Assembly (NCBI GenBank): GCA_003971905.1
Contig: RSEE01000032.1
Coordinates: forward strand, 124,001 to 188,000
Reading direction: 5' to 3'
DNA length: 64,000 nt
From: Moniliella sp. 'wahieum'
Taxonomy: Eukaryota; Basidiomycota; Moniliellomycetes; Moniliellales; Moniliellaceae
The notes below the pieces were generated by a model, which worked only from the letters and a program-made list of their open reading frames with translations, was not told the origin of the DNA and made no database searches. Of this stretch, positions 32,589 to 41,787 are shown piece after piece. The position numbers and the translations under genes are program-made. Position 1 is the stretch's first letter. Each line of letters starts with the position of its first letter.

Positions 32589-34942
32589 ATGTCGTCTCCC
32601 CTCGCGCCCCGCACCACCTCCTCCTCCTGGGCCGCGACCCGCCCGCCCGCCGCCGACTCCACGAGCACGCCTCCATCGATGTCCTCCGCACCGCCAGCAC
32701 CCCCCGCCGCGACTTGTCCAGCCTGTCGCCCCACCTCCGCTCCCAGCAGACGCTCCCACGCCTCCCCTCCGCTGCCGGCGTCGACAATGCGCCTGCCACC
32801 CCACCATGCCTTCCCACTCCCACCGCCTCGCCTCTGCCACCCGCCCCCGACGCTCCGCGAGCCTGGCCAGTCTCTCGGCCCTGACCTCGACCCCGCCGCC
32901 GCCGGCACGCCGCCTCTTGTCCTCACCCCTGCCAAGGCACGCAAGCCTGTGCGCGCCAGACATCGGCTGCGCGTTCCCTGGCTCGAAAGCCCCGAGGGCG
33001 CGATCATGTTTGTCGCACTTGGTCTGCGTCTGCTGCTCCTGCCCTCGTACCATTCGACCGACATGGAAGTGCATCGCAACTGGCTTGCCATTACCCACAC
33101 CTTGCCCCTCAGCGAATGGTATTTCGACCAAGGCTCGGAATGGACGTTGGACTACCCTCCCTTTTTCGCCTGGTTTCAATGGCTCCTGGCCCAACCCGCG
33201 CGCCTCCTCTGCCCTGAGCTGCTGCGACTGGACAACCTCAACTATGCAGCGTGGCCTGCCAAAGTCTACCTTCGCTCCACCGTCATCGTATCGGAGCTGG
33301 TGTACGTGGCAGCGGTGTGGGCCTTGGCTCGACCTCCTTCCCCTTCCGCTGAACCAGATGGACTGGACGACCCCGACCCTGTCCCCGCGGCCGCGGGCAG
33401 CAACGGCAGCGGTACCGGTATTTTGATCCAGAACCAGATCGTGCAAGAAACGCGATGGACCGCCGAGGAGCAACGGGGCATTCGTCTCGTTCTCTTTGCC
33501 AGTTTGCTTCTTCATCCAGGATTGTTGTTTGTCGATCACATTCATTTCCAGTACAATGGGTTCCTGTTTGGCATTCTCTTCTGGTCCTTTTGGGCTGCGC
33601 GCCAGGTACGTGGTTGTGAGTCCCCTATGTGGGTGTTGACTTGCTCGCTGACCTTGTGTTGAAAACTTCTCCACAGCGCCGCCCCCTTCTGTGCGCCTTT
33701 CTGTTTTCGAGTCTGCTTAACTTTAAACACATTTACCTCTACATGGCCCCTGCGTACTTTATTCTTGCTGCGGTCTTACGTCGTGCCCGTCGGGTCGAGC
33801 CTGCGCTCCTTTGCCGGTGTAGCCGAACGGTTGGTGATCGTGGCCTTTTTTACCTTGCTCCCTGTCGTGCTCTCCTTGGTGCCTTTGGCACTCAGTGGGA
33901 TGACCAAGGATGGTAACCCGTACCCCTATCACAGTCCGGTGGAGGAAATCCAACAACTGCTTTCTCGCATGTTTCCCTTTGGACGCGGTCTGACCCATGC
34001 GTACTGGGCTCCCAACGTGTGGGCATGGTACACTGCCCTGGACCGGGTACTGCTCACGCTCTTCCGAACGGTGCCTTCCTTGGCCGAGGTTGCGATCGCC
34101 AGAGTACCACTTCTAGGCGCGCACGTAGCCAGCGCCAAGGAACGCGGGTTCATCCTCCCTGCCGCCAGTCGTGGGCTCGTGGGCGATGTGGCGTTCGGCG
34201 TGTTGCCCAACGTGACTCCGCGAGCATGTGTGCTCCTGACGCTGGCCGTGTCCTTACCTGCGCTGGGGATGCTCGCGCGGCGGCCGACATACCTCTCCTT
34301 TATCCATACTGTCGTTCTTTGTGCTGGCGCCTCGTTCGCCCTGGGCTGGCATGTGCACGAAAAGGCGGTTCTGCTACTTACCTTGCCGGCTACCTACCTT
34401 GCCCCCCTGAGCAGCGAGCATGCCGCTGTCTTCACCACCTTGGCTACCGCAGGTACAGTAAGCCTGCTCCCGCTTCTGATCCGCGGTACCGAGGCCGGCG
34501 CCGCGCTGGCCTTGGCTTCGCTCTGGTTGCTGTTGGAAGGGGTAGCCTTGCGTCGGTACACCGCCACCAACTTGCTCGTGTCCAATGTACGCATGGTCCT
34601 CGTCGCTGTCAGGCGCACTTATTTGATCGGCTTGATTCCTGTCGCGCTCTATGGCCAGCTGCTCCACTCGTTTGTGTGGGGGATCGTCTTCCTTTTTTGC
34701 CCTTGCTGCTCATCTCGATTTACACGGCCATCGGCGTCTTGGGCTCCTATCTCACTCTCTATTGGCTCTTTCTCACTGGCGTCGGCGAACCAGTGAGGAG
34801 TACGCCAGACAAGGGGACTACTGCAACCACTGTCACTGGTCCAATTCCTTTTCCCACTCCCTCTTCTTCTTCCCCCCACGTTGCTTCCAACCCTTCCCCC
34901 TTAGCCTCCCCGGCCAAGCCGTCGCTCTCCCCGGCTTCCTAA
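32589..34942 (+). CDS. ALG8: ALG8, dolichyl-P-Glc:Glc1Man9GlcNAc2-PP-dolichol glucosyltransferase
   Basis: ER membrane GT57 enzyme that adds the second glucose to the dolichol-linked N-glycan precursor. Start MSSPLAPRTTSSS at 32589. The first 130 residues are Ser/Pro/Ala-rich and longer than usual. The conserved part begins FVALGLRLLLLPSYHSTDME, with the acidic loop residues, HRNWLAITHTLPLSEWYF and DYPPFFAWFQWLLAQPARLL. Then VDHIHFQYNGFLFGILFWSF, an intron at about 33606-33676, KHIYLYMAPAYFIL, RMFPFGRGLTHAYWAPNVWA (ALG8 rather than ALG6) and FALGWHVHEKAVLLLTLP. Roughly twelve membrane segments. A Thr/Pro/Ser-rich tail ends at 34942 after a frame break at about 34700. One more break at about 33770. 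Confidence 0.92.
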
Positions 34943-35465
34943 GCTACTTTGCGCGTCCCATCCCATGCATCACACATGATCCATGCCATGGCAAAGTGTC
35001 TAGCTGGGCAAGCCTGGTACATACAGTCTGTATGCAGCAGTAGCCCCGCCTCACTGTGGGCCATGCTCGGTGGGTCGAGCCGCGTGCGCTAGGGAAACTT
35101 GCATCGGGTAGCAGCGATCGGTAGCAGAACATGATTTCCCTGGCGAATGGATTCGCTACCTGCTAATCCAATCGCCAATCTAATCGCGAGTCATGGACCA
35201 CGAATCCCTTGGGTCTAGGCCTCAGTACTGAGTAACAGCCGCTAAGTACTGATGCATGCCAGTGGGGTGCCGAACTCCATACGAAGATACATTACGCGAG
35301 AGGGATTCCCCCAGACAACTCTACTGGTAGACAGTACGATGGGCTGCAGGAGGCGCGGGAGGTGGGAGAAGGGAGATGGGAGACGGGGGATGGGAGATGG
35401 GAGACGGGGGATGGGAAAGAACCAAGGAGAAGATTCGGGTGCTGTTTCCGGGAAAGCGCGGCAGC
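34943..35465. other. intergenic, convergent
   Basis: No gene seen. It contains the 21-bp minisatellite listed next and the direct pair CTAATCCAATCGCCAATCTAATCGC at about 35163 (given here as two halves of a 10-bp near-repeat). Confidence 0.5.
35371..35412. repeat. 21-bp minisatellite, two perfect copies
   Basis: GGGAGATGGGAGACGGGGGA plus T occurs twice in perfect tandem, flanked by partial copies on both sides. It lies just 3' of the peroxiredoxin stop. Confidence 0.9.
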
Positions 35466-36815
35466 CTACAGGTTGGCCTTTTGATTGTCCGCGTCGATAA
35501 AGGCAAGGGTAGCTGAAGCCGACTGGAGTGAGAAAAGGGGGCGGGGGAGAATCAAAACGTTAGCCTGATGTGCGGGGCCGGAAAACAAACAACAAACAAA
35601 CAAGAAGGATTACGGAGGAAGAGGGCGAGGAATCAACTAAACCTACCTCTTTCGGCTTCACGCCTACGCTCTGCAGCGCCAGTTTACCCTCGGTGTCCAC
35701 CACAAAATGCGAGCGTAACGTCTTGCTGCGTTCGCCAGTCAAGGGACCAATCAGGACCCGCTTCGGGTCCGAGATGAGTGGGTAGGGGAACGCTTGCTTG
35801 GCCTTCCAATTGGCCAGGGCATTGGGCGAATCGGCCGACAAGCCAAACACTTTCCACCCAGCCTGCGCAAATTGAGCATACGAGTCACGGTAGCATTGAC
35901 CTTGGGTGGTGCAGCCAGGCGTGTTGGCCTTGGGGTAGGTAAACACGACGGACCGTTTCAGGTCGGATGGCACCGCCACCTCGGTGCCGGCATCGGTCGT
36001 GAGGGTCAGTTCGGGCAACGTGTCGCCCACACTGAGAAGCGAGGGAACCGAAGACGGTGGTGCAGGTGAGACGCTCTTCGTGTCTGCAGTAGGCTGGTGG
36101 TTCGGCGGTAGAGTCTGCAGTAGGCTCGGTGGTAGGCTCGGTCGCTGGCGCTGCTTTCTCTTCCTTATTTTCACTCGCCGAGTGAATGAAGGCCAGTGTG
36201 GCTTCAGCACTCTGCCAAGAATCCCCCGGTCAGCTCCTCTCGTTCGCCTCCCTCCTCTTCTCTCTCCTTGGTACGAAATCAAAAACGTACCTCCTTCGGC
36301 TTGACTCCTACGCTGCTCAGCGCCAACTTGCCCTCCCCATCCACGACAAAATGCGAGCGGAGCGTCTTGCTCTTCTCGCCCGTCAAGGCCGCAATTAGGG
36401 TGCGATCCGGGTCCGAGATAAGCGGGTAAGGGAACGCTTGCTTGACCTTCCAATTGGTCAGGGCCGTGGGCGAATCGGCCGACAAGCCAAACACTTTCCA
36501 CCCAGCCTGCTCAAATTGAGCATACGAGTCACGGTAGCATTGGCCTTGGGTGGTGCAGCCGGGCGTGTTGGCTTTGGGATAGGTAAAGAGCACCGCCTTG
36601 CTCACGTCGGTGGGGATGTGGATGGGCTCGTTGGCATCCGAGGTGAGGGTGAGGGCAGGCAGGACGGCGCCAAGCGCAAGAGGTGCAGGGGGAGGCCGAT
36701 TCGGCGCGCGGTTTCTTGGGGGCGGCGGGGTTGTGGTGGCCGGGGCGGGGGCTTCGGGCGGGGCAGGCCGCTTGGCCTGGGAAGCAATGCGGGCGGAGGT
36801 GCGGCGTTCAGACAT
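35466..36815 (-). CDS. tandem two-domain PrxQ/BCP peroxiredoxin (Dot5-like)
   Basis: Thiol peroxidase of the PrxQ class; yeast Dot5 is the nuclear member. Start MSERRTSARIASQAKRP at 36815, a basic N-terminus typical of nuclear fungal PrxQ. Domain 1: LFTYPKANTPGCTTQGQCYR, then DSYAQFEQAGWKVFGLSADS and KTLRSHFVVDGEGKLAL. An intron at about 36296-36217 (GTACGT...GGCAG) follows VGVKPKE. Then SAEATLAFIHSASENKEEK, an acidic repeat linker (TEPTTEPTADSTAEPP), and domain 2 with the same motifs, an intron at the same place after KPKE, and the end SASATLAFIDADNQKANL at 35466. No start codon or promoter-sized gap separates the domains, so I call one gene; one frame break lies in the linker (about 36080). 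Both domains place the second Cys five residues after the peroxidatic Cys, one further than the usual CxxxxC. Confidence 0.82.
35640..36610. repeat. internal tandem duplication, period 643 bp
   Basis: Sequence at about 35640-35965 matches that at about 36283-36608 with a constant offset of 643 bp, for example CGAATCGGCCGACAAGCCAA in both. It includes the intron position, so the duplication copied genomic DNA. Confidence 0.9.
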
Positions 36816-37488
36816 GGCCGTGGGTGGTGGGGGGGCAAGCAAGAAGGGTGGGCTGCCGGAGGCTGGGGGGGCGAAGGTTTATACCATCTATGCCGGCCCA
36901 ACGTCCAACACCCGTCGACGGCGTGATACAACTGGGCGACAAACCCATTGTTGCAACCCTATCCCTCCCGCCCCGCCGCCGCACGTGCCAGCCAGACTAT
37001 GGGGCCTAGGAATATGACGTGCATATGACGCCGTCGCGTCAACACCCCCAGGGTTGTGTCCCAAGCGGCCCGGGCCAGCCTCTGCTCCATCTAAGCCTCT
37101 CTTTCTCTTGAAGCACACCTACCACCATGCCACCCCACCCCACCCTGATCAGAACGCGAGGTTTGCCCTTGCGCGCGCGACGTCTCGCCGCCTCTCTTCA
37201 TATTTTTCCCCTTTCCTCCATTGGCCGTCAGCGTGTGTGAACACGCCGATGTCATCCTTTCAGCCTGAGACGCAGGGTATTTGTACTGCAACACAAACCT
37301 CTTTCTACAGTCCACTCATGCACTCACGACTCGTGGATACGGATTTCAGCAGTAGGTGCGTCTTGGTATAGATTTTTCCTGGGGAGCTGTTTTGGGTGAT
37401 GGCCTTGAAGGAGGCGGTCGTCGAGGCAAAAGTGCTTTTTGGGGGGGAGGGCAAGGGAAATAAAGCCGACGTAATGGGGCATGCATCC
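36816..37488. other. intergenic
   Basis: About 670 bp upstream of the peroxiredoxin and downstream of the carrier. No gene recognised. A CCTAGG...CCAAGCGG region and a G8 run at 37440 are the only notable features. Confidence 0.45.
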
Positions 37489-38519
37489 TTACCAGGTGCT
37501 CATCTGCCGCGCTGCCCACTCAACCGTGGCAAACGAGGCGGCATTGACAAAGGGGGCACGAATCATAGTGGGCACCAATCCACGAACAAAGCCTTTGGGA
37601 CCGGCTTCACGCCAAATGGCGCGAGCGCAGTCCAGCATGCCATGATACTTACGTTCGCTGGACTTGACCGCATCGGTTTGCATTCGGCTCTTGATAACGC
37701 TGACAGAAGAGGGGAAAAAAGAGGTGAGTATCATGCGCAGGGTAAGTCAAACGTTGCAAGTCGAGCCACGTACTCCAATGGGTATACACTCAACCAGAGG
37801 GTCGCACCCGCCGCACCGCCGTACAGCATGGCGGAGGCAGAAGACAACTGGGAGCGGGGGCGGGAGCCCAGTTCGTTGCGGACCAACACTTCGTACGTCC
37901 AAAAGTAGACACCGAGGCCATGCGCTTCACGCAGCACGCTAGGAACAAATCCATGCATCACCCCGCGCAAGCCCCCGGCTGCCCAAATTTGCCGCAAGGC
38001 ATCCCACGGGCCCGCATAGGACTTGTGCAGGGAGCCTTGCGCCTGCAAGCGAATGCGCACATGTTCCATCGGCGAGGCCACCACCGAATTCGCTACCCCA
38101 GCCACCAACCCCGAAAGGTAGAGTTGTCCGCCTGTAAGAGCCTTCGCGTCATGAGCATTGACCGGCGTCTTGCCGCCCAGGTCTAGGCGAGTAAATAGAC
38201 GCTTCATCTCTTCCACGACCCCGAACTGGATCGACACGCACACACCGGCACCCAAAAGTGGGGTGAGGGAGCCTTTGTAGAACGCCAAAGGGCCTTCCTT
38301 GATGAGGATTTGTTTGGCACAATCCAGGACGCCTGGGGACGAGGGTTAATAGGGAATGAGATAATCGAAAGAGGCGGGGGGGGGCGTACCTTTGTAAGTG
38401 CCTTCGGGCGCAGTTTGGAGACGGACCTTGACAATGTCAAAAGGCTGGCCAACAAACACTTGAGAGATGCCACCGGCGGTGCCGGAAAGCACATCTTTGA
38501 CTGGCTGCGAGACTCCCAT
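37489..38519 (-). CDS. YMC1: mitochondrial carrier, Ymc1/Ymc2 type
   Basis: Inner-membrane carrier of the SLC25 family; yeast Ymc1 transports glutamate/glycine-related substrates, so the substrate here is inferred. Start MGVSQPVKDVLSGTAGGISQ at 38519. Three repeats carry the signatures QPFDIVKVRLQT, SPMEHVRIRLQAQ and, across an intron at about 37772-37703, PLDVIKSRMQTD. The second-repeat EHVRIRLQ is typical of the Ymc subfamily. Another intron at about 38392-38333 follows EGTYK. Other blocks: LAFYKGSLTPLLGAGVCVSI QFGVVEEMKR in two pieces and APFVNAASFATVEWAARQM. Full length (about 310 residues), no clear frame break. This intact gene shows that sequence quality varies along the window. Confidence 0.9.
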
Positions 38520-38841
38520 GGCCTAGGTTCTGGTCGTCAAGAGGGAAGAAGAGAGCGGAGGGGAGGGAAGTCGTGTCTGGAGGTGGGCTGGATGGAGGAA
38601 GGAGGCGGATATAAGTGTTTGCTCCAGCCGGCACGATAAGAAGAACGCGGGATTTTACGATGACTCAACCAACCACAAAGGGAAGGCAAAACCACAAAAT
38701 ACTTTGAACATTTTATTCCTGCCGCGGCGGAATGAGGCCATGCGGAATGAACAACCTGGCCGCTTGCAGCTGGGTTGTCCGCTCCTTACTGCCGCAAGTG
38801 GGCAAAAAATTCGCTTTGACACCCTCTCTGCCACCGCCATC
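38520..38841. promoter_or_regulatory. divergent promoter carrier / RRP40
   Basis: 322 bp between divergent starts, without recognised reading frames of its own. An ATTTTATTCC AT-rich patch lies at about 38710. Confidence 0.45.
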
Positions 38842-39836
38842 ATGACCACCGTCTTACCCGGCGATGTTGTCCACGTCTTCACCTCCCAAGACGACCACGC
38901 AGCGTCTTCGGCACTCCCATCTGCCGTCAAGCTTGGAGCTGGTATTGCCCAGGCAACATTTGCCTCCTCTTCCTCCGCGGCGCAGGCCGCAATTGAAGCC
39001 ACCCCGGCCCCCGAGGGCTCAGTGCGATCCAGTCTCCTTGCCACCGTCCCCGGTCCATTGGGCGCGGTAGTTCAGAAGAAGCGAGGAGCAAAGGGGTCAA
39101 GGAGGTACCTCGCGGCCCGATGGGTGGAGGGAGAATCGAACAGGGTAAGTGACCCGCCACGACTGAATCGCAGAGCAAGCAGCTAACCTTCTTTTTCATA
39201 AGTACACCCCAGCCGTTGGCGACAACGTAGTGGGACAAATCACCAACCGGCACAGCGAGGGCTACGTGGTGACCCTGCTTACGTCGCATGTGCAATGTGT
39301 TCTTCCTGCGCTGGCGTTTGAGGGCGCAACCAAACGGACCAAGCCCACGCTCCGGCCCGGCGCGATCGTCTATGCGCGTGTACTCTCGTGCGACGTGCAT
39401 GCAGAACCTGAACTCTCTTGTGTTGATCCCTCCTCTGGAAAATCCGATGGGTTGGGAGAGCTTAAGGTTGCGGAGCGGGATACGGGCTTTGCCACACTTG
39501 CCCATGTCCATCCCCTCCTTGCCGCTGCGCTCTTGCGGCCGGCCCCGCCTCCTTCCGAATCAACTGACCCGTCTCAGAGCAGCGGGCACACCTTGTTGGG
39601 ACTTGTTCCTCCTTTCCTTTTGAGGCGGCCGTAGGGGCGAATGGAATGATTTGGTTGCGGGCCGAAAAGGCTGGGCAACTGATTGCACTGCGCAAAGTGC
39701 TGCCGCCGCCGACGCGCGCATGCCCACCACCCAGGGCGACGGAACAAAACTATCGGCGCAGCAGTATGCCCGGCGCCGGGGACGGCTCTCACACCAGGAA
39801 GTGGAAACGATTGTGGCGCCGTTTTGGGGGGCTTAA
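38842..39836 (+). CDS. RRP40: exosome cap subunit Rrp40 (EXOSC3)
   Basis: S1/KH RNA-binding cap protein of the RNA exosome. Start MTTVLPGDVVHVFTSQDDH at 38842; the N-terminal domain has a VLPGD turn as in orthologs. An intron at about 39145-39203 precedes the S1 domain YTPAVGDNVVGQITNRHSEG YVVTLL (two pieces). Then the family signature LAFEGATKRTKPTLRPGAIV YARVLSC and EPELSCVDPSSGKSDGLGEL. The KH domain holds the GxNG turn in VGANGMIWLRAEKAGQLIAL (39620-39690). The C-terminus SHQEVETIVAPFWGA ends at 39836. Frame breaks at about 39615 and 39700. Length near 300 residues is normal. Confidence 0.92.
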
Positions 39837-41787
39837 GTTGGATACAATCATATGCCAATGTATACCTATCGTCGTTGTGCTCATGAGCGCAACATAGTGC
39901 ATTCTCCCCTCTATTGTGTTCATAGCATCTGTAGAGCTTTAAGGCTGGGCCAAAGAGCACTGCGTTTGACTGGTCTCGCTCATCCCGCCATGTGTACTGC
40001 TTGTTGGACCAAATCCTCCCAAATAAGAGAGTGGAAAAAGTAGTATTATGAGAGCCTGTTGCGCAGCGACAGCCGCTAGCGATATAGGAGGGTGAATACG
40101 GGCAAAATGGTAGGCTCCCGGCGCCCCACACTTTATCGCCATCTTGGACTTGTGCATGTCCCCGAGACGGGTGTGTCCATCAGTCACTCTGACCCGGCAG
40201 CCCACAGCTTCCATGGGCACCATGACATGTGACACAAGAGCGTCATCAGTGCATCAGCAACATTTTATCATGCTCCTCTCTGCTTCCAACTCCGCCCTCG
40301 GCTGGATGGTACTCACATTCTGTTCTCTGGTACTATGCTTTTGCGACTGACGGCGTCACACCAACTGATAAATCGCCCCCGCCTGCAGCATGTCAGTTTT
40401 CAAGATCGAATGATTAATGATCCTGTTCATCTCCGGAGTTGGATGATTTTGATTTTCTACATCATCAGCATCATCTCCTATCGAATCTCCTATCAATATC
40501 ACCTTGGCGACAGGTGTATTTTCCGTTGCATTCCCCCGTCGACTGGGCGGGGCTATAGCAGGCTCGCAGGCTCTTCCAAAACATAATATCGGGTGTGAAT
40601 ATTGTGAATCTGGATGTTTTCTCTCTGGATCAACTTGCTGATGCCTTTGATGGTATACAAAAAACATAAACGACGTTCAACACATTCCCCGCTCTCGCCT
40701 GCCATAGTCAATATCCGTTCACATGGCTCACATGTAAAGGAGCGTGACATGCATATGCAGGCGCATATCAATTCCCCTAGATCCTAGATCTCCCTTTCCT
40801 TTCTCCTTATTCATTCTTTGATCCATATTTCTGCCCTGTTTTTCACATTGGAAACGATAAAAGCCATATCTCCTTTCGGCTCTTATTCAGTTGCTGTATA
40901 GCCGTGTTCAGGCCAACGCCTCGCCATACGACGCAACACCGCAGCTGCGAGAGCTGCAAAAAGAAACGAAGAAAACGGCGCCCCGGAAACGGCGTTTGGA
41001 CCGAGAGACCGATCATCGATCAATCGATCAGGTGGATGAGGACGATAATCGATAAGTGCGTGTTGATGCATGATGATCGATGACAGCCGCATGATCATAC
41101 CGGTCACACGTCTGTCTTTCACGGCGAGTGTGCGAGCCCGGTTGTGTGGCAACCATAGCAAAAGAGGACGGTGGCGCTGCACAAGGCAAGCATAAGGCCA
41201 TTAGATCTTAGACACATTAGATCTAGACCACAACAGCTAGATCACAACAGCTTAAGGACAAAGGCCCAAAGGCCTAAGGCCTAAGGCCTAATCATCAATC
41301 AAGGCTAAGGCCAAGGGCGGTTCCCGGTATCCAGGAACCGGATCCTCGGGAAGGATATAAGGCCAAAGGCCCTGCGGCAAAAAGGCCAAATATAAGGGTA
41401 CTTACTATCCCATCCTATACAAGCCGTTTATCCGAAACGCAATCTATCCGCCTCTTCGCGCTCTTTCTTCTCCCGGCCGGCACTGCGGCAGTATGGGAAT
41501 AAAGTCCTTCGGCCGCCGAGCCACTCTGATTGTCTCATAGATATCCAGCCACTTCCCCTGTGGCTCGTCCAGGAACAGCCAAACCGTCCAAAAGGTGCAA
41601 CCGTCGATCATACTGGCTCCCTGCTGCACCAATACGAGCACGACATTTACTTGCACGCATAGCGGCCCGGTATTCAAAAAGGCGTATCTCCTTCTGTAGT
41701 CCCCTTCTGTTGCCCCCTTCTGTTGTCGTCACCTCTTCCACCAACCGCTTCCTCGTCGTTCCTCCTCCTATTCTCATTGCGTTCGCT
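39837..41787. other. intergenic, about 1.95 kb
   Basis: No gene recognised. Composition is closer to AT-balanced than the genes, like the 1.3-6.3 kb stretch. It contains a GATCATCGATCAATCGATCA cluster at 41011-41030 with related copies to 41083, and the AAGGCC array listed next. The last 150 bp before the transporter start are CT-rich, as is common upstream of fungal start codons. Confidence 0.5.
41250..41392. repeat. AAGGCC degenerate array
   Basis: AAGGCC or AAGGCT occurs about ten times in 140 bp, including AAGGCCTAAGGCCTAAGGCC at about 41268. Just upstream are paired TTAGATCTTAG / TTAGATCTAGA and CACAACAGCT direct repeats (about 41200-41250). Confidence 0.75.
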
